A model generated the notes under the pieces. It did not search any database. It was not told where the DNA came from and saw nothing but the letters and a program-made list of their open reading frames with translations. This document shows, one piece after another, positions 35,636 through 44,553 of a DNA stretch of 64,000 nt. Numbering within the stretch: position 1 is the first letter of the stretch; every line of letters starts with the position of its first letter. The stretch lies in contig NZ_BBRH01000014.1 in the NCBI RefSeq assembly GCF_002090055.1, positions 1 through 64,000 on the forward strand, read 5' to 3'. Source of the stretch: Demequina sp. NBRC 110051 (GTDB taxonomy: Bacteria > Actinomycetota > Actinomycetes > Actinomycetales > Demequinaceae). A program made the position numbers and the translations under genes.

Positions 35636-36841
35636 CTATTCGTGCTCAGACAGCCGCGGCGCCGACACACCGGAGTCGCGACCGATGAGAGCGGCCCGCG
35701 TGACGGCGGCGGAGCCAAAGCGGTCGCGAACCGCATCGAGGGCGCTGTCGATGCGCGCACCATCGTCGCCGTCGCTCCCGTCGAAGGGAAGCTCCAGCTG
35801 AACCATGCCGGCACTGGTCAGTTGAGCGAGCGAGACTCCGACAAGTGTGACGCCCCGGTGGGCGATCTCGGGACCCGCCGCAGCGAGCAGGCGCTGGGCG
35901 ACGCCGAGCACCACCTCGGTGCGATCGGTGGGCGCGGAGAGCGTGTGCGATCGGGTCGCCTTCGCAAAATCGCCGAAGCGAAGCCGCAAGACCACGGTGG
36001 AGCACGACGATCCGCGATCGCGCAGGCGCTTCGCGAGGCCGTCGACGATCTGAGTGACGATCAACTCGAGATCTCCACCGGTGTACGGGCGATCGCCCAG
36101 CGCGCGCTGCGAGCCGATGGATTCATGGCGTTTGGTCGTCTCAACCGGCCGCGGATCCCGCAGGCGTGCCAGCGCGTGTAGACGCACTCCGGCCGCCTTC
36201 CCGAGCCATCGCTCGGCTGTCGCCGCCTCGAGCTCGGCCAGCTGCCCGACCGTGTAAACGCCGTTGTTGTGCAACTTCTTCGCGGTGACCGCACCCACAC
36301 CCCAGAGCCGTTCGACGGGGAGTGGATGAAGGAACGCCTCCTCGCGGTCCGGCTCCACCACGAGGAGCCCGTCGGGTTTGCTGGCCGCGCTCGCCACCTT
36401 CGCGAGGAACTTGGTCCTCGCGACACCCACGGAGATCGGAAGCCCCACGTCGGCACGCACGCGCTCCCGCAGGCGGACCGCGATCTCCTCGGGAGTCCCC
36501 GCAATGCGGCGAAGCCCGCCCACCTCGAGGAATGCCTCGTCGATCGAGAGCCCCTCCACGTACGGAGTCGTGTCGTGGAAGATCGCAAACACCGCACGGC
36601 TCGCCGCCGAGTATGCCTCCATCCGGGGAGCAACCACGATGGCGTCGGGACAAATTGCCAGCGCCCGCTGCACCGCCATCGCCGTGCGCACGCCCCGTGC
36701 TTTCGCTTCATAGCTCGCCGCCGCCACGACCCCGCCGCCCACAATCACAGGCCGTCCACGCAGTGCGGGATCGTCCCGCTGCTCGACCGAGGCGTAGAAC
36801 GCGTCCAGATCGGCGTGGAGCACCGTCGCATCGCCGCGCAT
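35636..36841 (-). CDS. dinB: DNA polymerase IV
   Basis: 401-residue Y-family translesion polymerase. Palm carboxylates are in LHADLDAFYASVEQ (Asp11, with Asp13) and LSIDEAFLEVGG (Asp/Glu about 99-100). The PVIVGGGVVAAASYEAKARG finger segment, the helix-hairpin-helix VERLWGVGAVTAKKL and the little-finger domain are complete. The C-terminus (LELPFDGSDGDDGARID) suggests a possible clamp-binding tail, QLELPF. ATG at 36841 follows GGGAGGTGTGAG. No SOS box was recognised upstream. Confidence 0.94.
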   Translation of the reverse strand: MRGDATVLHADLDAFYASVEQRDDPALRGRPVIVGGGVVAAASYEAKARGVRTAMAVQRALAICPDAIVVAPRMEAYSAASRAVFAIFHDTTPYVEGLSIDEAFLEVGGLRRIAGTPEEIAVRLRERVRADVGLPISVGVARTKFLAKVASAASKPDGLLVVEPDREEAFLHPLPVERLWGVGAVTAKKLHNNGVYTVGQLAELEAATAERWLGKAAGVRLHALARLRDPRPVETTKRHESIGSQRALGDRPYTGGDLELIVTQIVDGLAKRLRDRGSSCSTVVLRLRFGDFAKATRSHTLSAPTDRTEVVLGVAQRLLAAAGPEIAHRGVTLVGVSLAQLTSAGMVQLELPFDGSDGDDGARIDSALDAVRDRFGSAAVTRAALIGRDSGVSAPRLSEHE

Positions 36842-36918
36842 CTCACACCTCCCGCCACTACCCGGAGACTCTCGTCCTTGATGGGCTGATAGCCACCAAG
36901 AATTCCGGGGAGCATCAG

Positions 36919-36992
36919 TGGGCCAGGTGGGGCTTGAACCCACGACCGACGGATTATGAGTCCGCTGCTCTAACCGGCTGAGCTACTGGCCC
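36919..36992 (-). tRNA. tRNA with anticodon CAT (elongator Met or lysidine-modified Ile)
   Basis: Minus-strand cloverleaf: acceptor GGGCCAG / CTGGCCC, D arm GCTC/GAGC, anticodon stem GCGGA / TCCGT with loop CTCATAA, T arm GTGGG TTCAAGC CCCAC and discriminator A. It is not an initiator (a paired first base, no GGG/CCC anticodon stem). GACTCATAATC around the anticodon occurs in tRNA-Ile2, but elongator Met can look alike, so identity is left open. Confidence 0.93.
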
Positions 36993-37110
36993 GTGGCCGC
37001 CCTCACTGCACCACACGGGCACCGGGGAAGAACGACCGCAGATCAGTCTAGTCAGCGCCCCTCGGCGTCATCACCACCCCGGATTGTCCTGTAGTATTTC
37101 TGACTGCTGA

Positions 37111-37183
37111 TCCTCCATAGCTCAATTGGCAGAGCAGCCGACTGTTAATCGGCAGGTTGTTGGTTCGAGTCCAACTGGAGGAG
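37111..37183 (+). tRNA. tRNA-Asn (anticodon GTT)
   Basis: Cloverleaf: acceptor TCCTCCA / TGGAGGA, anticodon stem GCCGA / TCGGC with loop CTGTTAA, T arm GTTGG TTCGAGT CCAAC and discriminator G. CCA is not encoded. Confidence 0.96.
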
Positions 37184-37192
37184 CGCACAGAG

Positions 37193-37214
37193 AGCCGGTC
37201 CCACGGGGCCGGCT
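37193..37214 (+). terminator. Terminator after tRNA-Asn
   Basis: AGCCGGTCCC / GGGCCGGCT arms pair over about 9 bp around ACG, followed by TTCGTCGTTT, ten bases after the tRNA. Confidence 0.82.
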
Positions 37215-37252
37215 TTCGTCGTTTCCGGGCTCGACCAGGGCCGATGCTCTAC

Positions 37253-37699
37253 TCACCCCTCAGGCAGATCGTCCGGGATGCGCGTGGCGCCGTCCTCCCC
37301 GGTTACCCAGAACGGGTTCACGGCGAGTTCCCACACGTGGCCGTCGGGGTCAGCGATGTAGCCGCTGTAGCCGCCCCATTCGGCGGCGACGGGCCTCTTC
37401 AGGTCGGTCGCGCCGGCGTCCAGCGCCGCCTGGTAGCGCTCGTCGACCTCAGCCTCGGACACATAGTTCTGCGCCAAGGCGGAGCCGCCTACGCCCAAGC
37501 CGGCCACGGCATCGGCCCTCCCCTGGTCCTCGGCGAAGGCCTGCAGCGGAAAGAGTGCCAGCACCATCGTGCCGAGCTGATAGAACACGATCTCGTCGGT
37601 CGCCTGGCGGGCCGTCCACCCCCACGCGTCATAGAAGGCGCGCGAGCGCCCAAGGTCGGCGACGCCGAGGGTCACCATGGATACACGTTGAACCGTCAT
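37253..37699 (-). CDS. VOC (glyoxalase/bleomycin-resistance) superfamily protein
   Basis: 148-residue two-module VOC protein: VSMVTLGVADLGRSRAFYDAWGW begins the first beta-alpha-beta-beta-beta unit, and the C-terminal GGYSGYIADPDGHVWELAVNP has the usual metal Glu. One of the other classical ligands is unclear, so a non-enzymatic role is possible. The motif RADAVAGL is encoded by a copy of the dispersed repeat. It stands alone between tRNA-Asn and the phn operon. Confidence 0.85.
   Translation of the reverse strand: MTVQRVSMVTLGVADLGRSRAFYDAWGWTARQATDEIVFYQLGTMVLALFPLQAFAEDQGRADAVAGLGVGGSALAQNYVSEAEVDERYQAALDAGATDLKRPVAAEWGGYSGYIADPDGHVWELAVNPFWVTGEDGATRIPDDLPEG
37503..37517 (-). repeat. Dispersed motif GGCCGATGCCGTGGC inside the VOC gene
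   Basis: Exact 15-mer on the sense strand, encoding A-D-A-V-A. Confidence 0.6.
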
Positions 37700-37758
37700 A
37701 GAACGAGGCTAGCCCCGGGCACCGACACGCGCCCGGGGCTAGCAACAGCGGATCAGGC

Positions 37759-38649
37759 CTAGAGGTTGGCCTCGGCCTTTTCCTTCGATGACACGTGCTG
37801 GCCGGAGCCCGCGATGATGCGGTGGCGGATCGCTCCGGAGATGGCGTCGACGATCAGCGTCACCACGATGACGACAGCGAGCGTGATGCCGATCTGCTCC
37901 CACTCACGCTGGCCGAACAACTGACCGAGCAGCTGTCCCACACCGCCGGCACCGATGATGCCCAGCACCGCGGAGGCACGGATGTTGACCTCGAAGCGGT
38001 ACAGCCAGAACGCGACCACCTCGGGCAGCACCTGCGACCAGTACGCCCACCGGAGCACGGGCAGGCCCTTCGCGCCGGATGCCCTGGCCGCCTCGACGGG
38101 ACCGGGGTCGATGCCCTCGAGCGCCTCCGCCGTGAGCTTGCCGAGCGTGCCGACCGCGCCCACTCCGAGCGCCACGGTGCCCGCGACGGGACCGAAGCCG
38201 AACACCGGCAGCATGATGATGATCGCGAAGACCAGTTCGGGGATGGCGCGGATGAGGTTGAGGAACGCGCGCGTGATCTGCACTGTCACGGGGCCGGACA
38301 CGTTGCGTGCGGCGAGGAACCCGAACGGGATCGAGATGACGGCGCCGATCATGGTGCCGATCCACGCCATGTAGACCGACTCCATCATGCGCTCGAACGC
38401 GAGGGTCCAGTAGCCCGACCACGGCTCCGAGAACGGATTCTGGAACAGCCCCTCGCCCATGAGGCCCAGGTAGCGCCAGCCCTCGGTGAAGACGTCGGTG
38501 ATCTCGCTCCACTTGGCGTTGGACAGCCATGCGGCGCCGCCGAAGATGACGACGAGAGTGATCCAGGTGAGGGTGACCTTGGCCTTCGACGGCTCGGTGG
38601 GGCGGGTGGGGGTGGCCGATGCTGCGGCCGGCTCTGTCACGGCGCTCAC
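37759..38649 (-). CDS. phnE: Phosphonate-type ABC transporter permease (second PhnE of operon 1)
   Basis: 296-residue inner-membrane permease of the PhnE family with about six helices. The EAA loop (SGAKGLPVLRWAYWSQVLPEV) that contacts the ATPase and the GAGGVGQLLGQL segment are present. Its start overlaps the stop of the first permease (ATGA). Last gene of phnD-phnC-phnE-phnE. The pair probably forms a heterodimeric channel. Confidence 0.92.
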   Translation of the reverse strand: MSAVTEPAAASATPTRPTEPSKAKVTLTWITLVVIFGGAAWLSNAKWSEITDVFTEGWRYLGLMGEGLFQNPFSEPWSGYWTLAFERMMESVYMAWIGTMIGAVISIPFGFLAARNVSGPVTVQITRAFLNLIRAIPELVFAIIIMLPVFGFGPVAGTVALGVGAVGTLGKLTAEALEGIDPGPVEAARASGAKGLPVLRWAYWSQVLPEVVAFWLYRFEVNIRASAVLGIIGAGGVGQLLGQLFGQREWEQIGITLAVVIVVTLIVDAISGAIRHRIIAGSGQHVSSKEKAEANL

Positions 38650-39458
38650 ACGAACCTCCGGCGCAGATACTGGCTCAGCTGGTCAATCAGCAGGACCACC
38701 ACGAACAGCGCGACCACGATCGCGGACACGTTCTCGTACTCGAAGCGCGAGAACTGCACGTTGATGACCTGGCCGATACCGCCACCGCCGGCGATACCGA
38801 TCACCACGGACGAGCGGATATTGAGCTCAAAGACATACAGAAAGTAGGACAGGTAGTTGGGCAGGATCTGTGGAAGCACCGCCCACCGGGCGCGTGACCA
38901 CGTGCCAGAACCCGCGGCGTCGACCGCCTCGAGCGGGCCGCGGTCGATCGCGTCGATGGTCTCGCTGGTGAGCTTGGCCGCAATGCCGATGTTGAACAGG
39001 ATCAGCGCCAGGATTCCGGCGAGCGAGCCCACTCCCACGAGGGCGACGAAGATGAGCACATACGCAATGTCGGGTAGCGAACGCAGCACCGACAGGAACC
39101 AACGCGTGGCGCGATAGAGCCAGCCCGAGCGGTTCGTGACGCGCGAGGCCATGAACGCGAAGAGCAGGCCCAGACCGGCACCCACGAACGTCGCCACGAT
39201 CGCGATCGCGATGGTCTCGACCCACGCGTCCCACACTCGCCAGATGAACGGCCAGTTGGGGCTGAGGAATTGCTCGATGACCACCCAGCCGTTGGACCAG
39301 TTCTCGATCAGCGGGCGCAGCGAGAAGCCCATCGAGTGCCCGGCCCACCACGTAAAGACCGCGGCGAGCACCAGGCCCGCGATGACGGGAATGGAGGGGG
39401 CAGGCTTCTTGGGCCGCTGCGTGACAGGGGCCTGTGCCGTGGTGACCTCGGACGTCAT
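38646..39458 (-). CDS. phnE: Phosphonate-type ABC transporter permease (first PhnE of operon 1)
   Basis: 270-residue PhnE-type permease with about six membrane helices, an EAA-like AAGSGTWSRARWAVLPQILP loop and GIAGGGGIGQVIN. The N-terminal 20 residues are Pro/Lys-rich and cytoplasmic. Overlaps both neighbours by ATGA (39455-39458 with phnC; 38646-38649 with the second permease), so the three are tightly coupled. Confidence 0.92.
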   Translation of the reverse strand: MTSEVTTAQAPVTQRPKKPAPSIPVIAGLVLAAVFTWWAGHSMGFSLRPLIENWSNGWVVIEQFLSPNWPFIWRVWDAWVETIAIAIVATFVGAGLGLLFAFMASRVTNRSGWLYRATRWFLSVLRSLPDIAYVLIFVALVGVGSLAGILALILFNIGIAAKLTSETIDAIDRGPLEAVDAAGSGTWSRARWAVLPQILPNYLSYFLYVFELNIRSSVVIGIAGGGGIGQVINVQFSRFEYENVSAIVVALFVVVLLIDQLSQYLRRRFV

Positions 39459-40225
39459 GCGGGCTCGGCGAGCGTGTCGTCTGCCGTGAGGGAACGCCCG
39501 TAGATCTTCTCGAACACGGCGTCGTCGGCCTCCGCGCCCGTGCCGTCGAACACGACCTGGCCGGCGCGCATGCCGATGACGCGGTCGCCAAACTGGCGTG
39601 CGAGGTCGAGGAAGTGCAAGTTCACCAGCGTGGTGATGCTCAGCTCACGGTTGATGCGCTGCAAGTCCTTCATCACCATCTGTGCGGTGGGCGGGTCGAG
39701 GCTCGCGACGGGCTCGTCGGCCAGCATCACGGACGGGTCCTGCGCGAGCGCGCGGGCAATAGCCACGCGCTGCTGCTGGCCGCCCGACAGCTCGGAGGCG
39801 CGGGTCCAGGTCTTCTCGACGATGCCCACACGCTCGAGCGCCTGGTACCCCTTCTCCTTCTCCTCCTTGGACCACGCGCCAAGCATGGAGCGCCACGAGG
39901 GAATGTCGTGCAGCTGGCCCATGATGACGTTGTTCATCACGGACGTGCGCTTCACGAGGTTGAAGGACTGGAAGATCATGCCGATCTTCGAACGGATGGC
40001 GCGCATCTCCTTCTTGGAGGCGCTGGCCACGTCCATGCCGTCGACCAAGAGGGATCCCGAGGTCACGGGCACCAGGCCGTTGATGGTGCGAATGAGGGTG
40101 GACTTTCCCGCACCGGAAAGGCCGACGACGACCACGAATTCGCCGTCGGGGATGGTCAGGTTGACGCCGTCCAGGCCCACGACCCCGTTGGGGTAGCGCA
40201 CCGCGACGTCCTTGAGCTCGATCAT
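39455..40225 (-). CDS. phnC: Phosphonate-type ABC transporter ATPase (operon 1)
   Basis: 256-residue ATPase of the PhnC family. Walker A is [19 protein letters not shown], signature [15 protein letters not shown], Walker [14 protein letters not shown], with the H-loop in VNLHFLDLARQFG. I start at ATG 40225 ([16 protein letters not shown]), which matches the paralogue at 60764; the longer open frame has no support. Drives uptake through the two permeases. Confidence 0.93.
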   Translation of the reverse strand: MIELKDVAVRYPNGVVGLDGVNLTIPDGEFVVVVGLSGAGKSTLIRTINGLVPVTSGSLLVDGMDVASASKKEMRAIRSKIGMIFQSFNLVKRTSVMNNVIMGQLHDIPSWRSMLGAWSKEEKEKGYQALERVGIVEKTWTRASELSGGQQQRVAIARALAQDPSVMLADEPVASLDPPTAQMVMKDLQRINRELSITTLVNLHFLDLARQFGDRVIGMRAGQVVFDGTGAEADDAVFEKIYGRSLTADDTLAEPA

Positions 40226-40307
40226 GAAGTCACTATCTCGTTGGAATGCCGACGCGGTGGCCGCGCCCCGCCGAGCGGGACGCGACCACCGCGTGTGGTC
40301 AGGCTGT

Positions 40308-41369
40308 TTAGCTCTCGCCGAAGTTGGCGGCGACCTGACGGGCCTCGTCGAGCGCGTCGACATCGGCGGGCTCGAGGCCCTCGATGTTGTAGACCGCGTC
40401 GAGGGCGGCGAGGCCCTCCTCGGTCTCGGCCAGCGCCATCAGGGCGTCGGTGATCTGGGTCTGAGCGTCCTCGGACAGGTCCGAGGACAGCACCACGCCG
40501 TCGTTGGGGATGTTCGACGAGTACGCGAACACGACGACCTTCTCGCCGACGTCCGGGAACTCCTCGGCCAGCTCGGAGCGCGCGTCGTTGAACGACGTGC
40601 CCACCAGGGCGTCGCCGTCGTAGACCGACTGCACGGCCTGCGGGTGGCCGCCGGCGAAGAACGACGCCGACAGGTCGGTCAGCGGGTCGATGCCCAGGAT
40701 GTTCTGCAGCTGCGTGGCCGGGTAGTAGTAGCCCGAGGCCGATGACTCGTCCACGAACGCGATGTCCGCGCCCGGGTCGAGCAGCGCGAGAGCGTCCTCA
40801 CCGGCGGGGCCCTCGTAGCCGGTGGCACCGTTGCAGTACGAGTAGTTGACGCCCTCGTCATCAGCCTCGGTGGTGACCTCGTCCAGGCAGAACGTGTCGG
40901 GGTCGTTGGTCATCCACTGGGTGACGTAGCTCGACGAGCCGTAGCGCACCGACTGGAGGACCGGCACGGCACCGGCCTCGTCGACGGCCTGCACCATGGC
41001 GATCGGGCCGAGGAAGCCGATGTCGGCCTGGTCGGTCTGCAGCGCGACGACCACGGCGGCGTACGAGTCGGGGATGAAGGTCGTGACCTCGACGCCCAGC
41101 TCCTCGCTCAGCAGCGCGGCGAGCGTGTCGCCGTCGGTGACCAGCTGGTCGACCTCGTCGGAGGGCACCAGGCCAAGGATGAGCTCCTCGGGCAGGCCCT
41201 CGGACTCCATCGCGTCGTCGGTAGCCTCGGCGGTCGCCTCGGTGGTGGGCTCGGTGGAGGTGCCGGTGGTGGCCTCCTCGTCGGTGCCATCGCTCGAGCA
41301 GCCCGCCACGGTCAGAGCGAGCGCGCCGGTAAGCGCGGCCGCCGCCATGGGGTTGAACTTGATCTTCAC
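40308..41369 (-). CDS. phnD: Phosphonate-type ABC transporter binding lipoprotein (operon 1)
   Basis: 353-residue PhnD-family solute-binding lipoprotein. The GTG start at 41369 follows GGAAGG. The lipobox is LTVAGCSS, then an acidic Thr/Glu-rich linker. The mature domain has LILGLVPSDEVDQLV, the ligand-loop-like QADIGFLGPIAMV and SYVTQWMTNDP, and VVVFAYSSNIPNDGVVLSSDL. It carries a cysteine pair (FCLDEV, YSYCNG) also present in the paralogue at 60769. First gene of operon 1. Substrate could be phosphonate, phosphite or an organophosphate. Confidence 0.9.
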   Translation of the reverse strand: MKIKFNPMAAAALTGALALTVAGCSSDGTDEEATTGTSTEPTTEATAEATDDAMESEGLPEELILGLVPSDEVDQLVTDGDTLAALLSEELGVEVTTFIPDSYAAVVVALQTDQADIGFLGPIAMVQAVDEAGAVPVLQSVRYGSSSYVTQWMTNDPDTFCLDEVTTEADDEGVNYSYCNGATGYEGPAGEDALALLDPGADIAFVDESSASGYYYPATQLQNILGIDPLTDLSASFFAGGHPQAVQSVYDGDALVGTSFNDARSELAEEFPDVGEKVVVFAYSSNIPNDGVVLSSDLSEDAQTQITDALMALAETEEGLAALDAVYNIEGLEPADVDALDEARQVAANFGES

Positions 41370-41507
41370 AGTCTCGTCTACCTTCCGGTCGGTATAGCCA
41401 GCCGCCCCCTGCCGGCGGCGCTGGTCGCGTCGCCGCATCAACGCGGCTTCCTAGGACCGTACCCGCCCGCGCGGGCGCGTGGCGCGGGAACGAGGAGATT
41501 TATCGTG

Positions 41508-41552
41508 CCTGTAACAGGGATTTCACTCAGACGTTCCCTGGACGAGACGTTC
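41508..41552. promoter_or_regulatory. Palindrome and direct repeats upstream of phnD (operon 1)
   Basis: CCTGTAACAGG (41508-41518) is an 11-bp palindrome. AGACGTTC occurs twice with a 16-bp period (41529-41536 and 41545-41552). They lie 140-185 bp upstream of phnD and 75-120 bp after the dnaG stop. No PHO-box consensus is clear. Confidence 0.4.
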
Positions 41553-41628
41553 TTGTGACCTTTGGACGCTGGACAATCCGTTCACGGCATGCGGGGGCCG
41601 CGGGCCTGCCCCACACCTCTACCGCGGG

Positions 41629-43566
41629 TCAGGACTCGCGCAGCTCGCGGCGGCGCGTCTCGATGCGGATCATCTCTGCGAAGGCCTCCTGCGCCTCAGG
41701 CGTTCCCGTGCCCGCGCGCTGCATACGGCCACGCAACGCTGCGACCTGGCGCGTGAGGCTGAGGTCCAGCACCCGGGCCAGCACCGTCCCGGCGTAGTGC
41801 CCCAGGGTCTCGGGCTTGTCATGCGGCAGGGGCGAGACGGCGAGTTCCGAGATGGTCGCGACCAGGGTGTCGCCCGCCTGCTCGGCCACGTCGTTGGCCC
41901 AATCCGGTCCCGCATTGCCAGGGCCGCCCGCGGCGAGGATCGCCTCATAGACCGCGCGGTACTGGGGCACCGTGTAGGACTCGGGCGTCAGCTCCTTGAC
42001 GATCGCGGCAGCGAACGGGTCGTGCGAGATCTCGGAGGGCGCCTGCAGAAGCGTGCCCAGCGACAGCGCCTCGGCGCGCACCACGGGGTCGCGCCGGTCG
42101 GGGCGCGCTGGGCCGGCAGCCGACCTGACCCCATCCCCACTGGCGCCGCCGACGGGGCCTCCCCACGCATCGGCCGCGCTCGGGGAAGCCCTACGAGACT
42201 GGCCGTCGCCTCCCCGGCCGCGTGACGCATCGGCCACCTGCCTGCGCACCACGTCCATCTCCATGCCCAGCCAGCCGGCGAGCAGCCGCGTGTACTCGGG
42301 CTGGATCGCGCGATCCCGAATGCCTGCCACCACGGGTGCGGCGGCACGGAGGGCACCGGCGCGGCCCTCGGGGGTGTCGAGGTCGAACTGGGCCAGGGAG
42401 GCGCGGATCACGAACTCGAACAGCGGCTGGCGGTGCTCGAGCAGCGCCTGGACTGCGGCGTCTCCCCCGCCCATCCGCAGGTCGCACGGGTCGTTGCCCT
42501 CGGGGTCGACGGCCACGAACGTCTGCGCGAGGAACTGCTGATCCAGCTGGAAGGACTTGAGGGCGGCGTTCTGGCCGGCCTCGTCGCCGTCGAACGTGAA
42601 GATGACCTTGGCGCCGGTGGAGCCGATCTTCAGCTGAGAGCCGCCCACGTCGCCCATCAGGCGGCGCACCACCTTGACGTGCTCCTCGCCAAACGCCGTG
42701 CCGCAGGTCGCGACGGCGTTCGTGATGCCGGCAAGGTGACAGGCCATGACGTCCGTGTAGCCCTCGACCACCACCGTGGTGCGCTCAGCACGGATGGCGC
42801 CCTTGGCCAGGTCGATGCCGTACAGCACCTGGTTCTTCTTATAGAGAGGAGTCTCGGGAGTATTGAGGTACTTGGGCCCCTGGTCGTCCTCGTGCAGGCG
42901 CCGCGCGCCGAAGCCGATGACCTCGCCCGTGACGTCGCGAATGGGCCACACCAGGCGCCCGCGGAAGCGGTCGTAGATGCCGCGCTGGCCCTCGGACACC
43001 AGACCCGACGCCCGCAGCTCCTCCTGAGTGAAGCCCTTGGACTGCAGGTGGTCGGTGAGGTGGTTCCAGCCCTGCGGGGCGTAGCCCACGCCGAAGTGCT
43101 CGGCGGCTTCCCGATCGAATCCGCGGTCCCTCAGGAAGTCGCGGCCGATGCGCGCATCAGGGGTGTTCAGCTGGTCGGCGAAGTACTGCTGAGCCACGCG
43201 GTGGGCCTCGAGCAGGCGCTTACGCTGACCCGCGGTGCCCTCGCGGCGCGGGCCGCCTCCCGCCTCGTAGCGCAGGGTCACGCCGGCACGTTCGGCCAGG
43301 TATTCGACCGCCTCCGCGAACGGCAGGCCGTCCATCCGCATCACAAACTCGATAACGTCGCCGCCCTCGCCGCAGCCAAAGCAATGCCAGCGGCCGGCGC
43401 CCGGGCGGACGTGGAACGACGGCGACCGCTCGTCGTGGAACGGGCACAGGCCCTTGACCGAGCCCACGCCTGCCGGCTTCAAAGCGACGTGCTGGCCGAT
43501 GATGTCCTCGATCGGGGCGCGCTCGCGCACCTGCGCGATGTCATCCCTGTTGATCGTTCCAGCCAC
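41629..43566 (-). CDS. dnaG: DNA primase
   Basis: 645-residue primase. The zinc-binding domain shows CPFHDERSPSFHV and CFGCGEGGDVIEF (CHC2; residues about 40-64). The catalytic core has FGARRLHEDDQGPKYLNTPET and TOPRIM motifs VVVEGYTDVMACH and FTFDGDEAGQNAA. The C-terminal third with the helicase-interaction domain is present. I start at GTG 43566 (VAGTINRDDIAQVRERA), the usual N-terminus; a strong ribosome site is lacking. As in mycobacteria it lies near dgt, here with four genes between. Confidence 0.95.
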   Translation of the reverse strand: MAGTINRDDIAQVRERAPIEDIIGQHVALKPAGVGSVKGLCPFHDERSPSFHVRPGAGRWHCFGCGEGGDVIEFVMRMDGLPFAEAVEYLAERAGVTLRYEAGGGPRREGTAGQRKRLLEAHRVAQQYFADQLNTPDARIGRDFLRDRGFDREAAEHFGVGYAPQGWNHLTDHLQSKGFTQEELRASGLVSEGQRGIYDRFRGRLVWPIRDVTGEVIGFGARRLHEDDQGPKYLNTPETPLYKKNQVLYGIDLAKGAIRAERTTVVVEGYTDVMACHLAGITNAVATCGTAFGEEHVKVVRRLMGDVGGSQLKIGSTGAKVIFTFDGDEAGQNAALKSFQLDQQFLAQTFVAVDPEGNDPCDLRMGGGDAAVQALLEHRQPLFEFVIRASLAQFDLDTPEGRAGALRAAAPVVAGIRDRAIQPEYTRLLAGWLGMEMDVVRRQVADASRGRGGDGQSRRASPSAADAWGGPVGGASGDGVRSAAGPARPDRRDPVVRAEALSLGTLLQAPSEISHDPFAAAIVKELTPESYTVPQYRAVYEAILAAGGPGNAGPDWANDVAEQAGDTLVATISELAVSPLPHDKPETLGHYAGTVLARVLDLSLTRQVAALRGRMQRAGTGTPEAQEAFAEMIRIETRRRELRES

Positions 43567-43671
43567 GGCTGCATGGTACTCGGCTGCTGTGACCGGGGGT
43601 TGCGCCACGAGCGGAACGCGCGCCCGTCACGGGTACCCTGGTTCGAGTTGCCTTCCATGAAAGGAAAATCA

Positions 43672-44127
43672 GTGAGAATCGATGCCTTCCTCGCCGACTC
43701 GGCCGAGGTTGTCCAGGGCAAGATCTACGCGCTCGGCGCCGGCTGGAACACGATCTACGTGCGCCAGTTCCCCGCCGCACACCGTCGCCTCGCCGTCGCG
43801 GCCACGGTGCACGTGCCGTTCACCGCGACCAACATGTCGCACCAGCTCGAGCTGAAGCTGCTGACCGAGGATGGCAAGGAATACCCCATCGGCATCCGTG
43901 CCGACGCCGAGGGCAAGCCCCAGCCGGTGCGCGGCATGGGCGGCGAATTCACGCTGGGCCGTCCCGCCCACTTGGTGGATGGCGACGAGCAGGTCGCGTG
44001 CTTCGCGTTCACCATCGATGGCATCCGCTTTGTGCAGGCCGGCATGTTCTCCTGGGTCGTCTCCGTCGACGGCGAGGAGCTTGCGCGCCTTCCCATGCGC
44101 GTGCAGCAGTCGCAGCAGCAGAACTAA
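43672..44127 (+). CDS. DUF6941 family protein
   Basis: 151-residue soluble beta-rich protein of an actinobacterial family. It opens RIDAFLADSAEVVQGKIYAL, continues GAGWNTIYVRQFPAAH and ends FVQAGMFSWVVSVDGEELAR. The GTG start follows GAAAGGAAAATCA. Function unknown. It heads a run of four close plus-strand genes ending with the polyprenyl-phosphate transporter. Confidence 0.82.
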   Translation: MRIDAFLADSAEVVQGKIYALGAGWNTIYVRQFPAAHRRLAVAATVHVPFTATNMSHQLELKLLTEDGKEYPIGIRADAEGKPQPVRGMGGEFTLGRPAHLVDGDEQVACFAFTIDGIRFVQAGMFSWVVSVDGEELARLPMRVQQSQQQN

Positions 44128-44136
44128 CCCCCACCC

Positions 44137-44553
44137 ATGGGTCTGTACGGAGGGCTGGTACTACCGGCCTATCTGGCGGTGTGCGCGCTGCTGGTGCTCG
44201 TCGGGATCGCGACCATGATCTGGGTGCCGGTGCACCGCGTGCTGAAGTGGGTCGTCACGGCGATGTGGATCGTGACGGCCGTGCACCTGCTGGCGGTGCT
44301 GGCGATCCTCATCGGCGGGCACAGCGCCCCCATCGTGCTGACCCTGGGCTACCTGTTGGCCTCGGTCATCCTGGTGCCGCTGCTCGGCATCGGCCGCCTG
44401 GGTGAGCCCGATGCCGCCGCCGCGGACCCCGACCCCCACCGCCCCGTCCTCGCGCCCGACCAGATCGCGCGCGTGGACGGCGGCGCGGCCGTCATCATCG
44501 GCATCGCCGGGGCGGTCCTCGCCTGGCGCGTCGTCATTCTGCTGGGAGGCTGA
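44137..44553 (+). CDS. Small multi-spanning membrane protein
   Basis: 138 residues with about four membrane helices (about 6-26, 35-56, 63-84 and 115-135) and a short acidic loop (PDAAAADPDPHRP) before the last. Not recognised. It starts nine bases after the DUF6941 stop and ends at the next start, so it is clearly in the same operon. Confidence 0.7.
   Translation: MGLYGGLVLPAYLAVCALLVLVGIATMIWVPVHRVLKWVVTAMWIVTAVHLLAVLAILIGGHSAPIVLTLGYLLASVILVPLLGIGRLGEPDAAAADPDPHRPVLAPDQIARVDGGAAVIIGIAGAVLAWRVVILLGG

Noticed and set aside
36919-37183. tRNA pair as attachment site of an integrated element
   Set aside because: No integrase, no repeated tRNA 3' end and no foreign-looking genes nearby.
41370-41628. 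PHO box upstream of phnD operon 1
   Set aside because: I searched both strands for paired GTTCACC-type direct repeats; only unrelated AGACGTTC repeats and a short palindrome were found.
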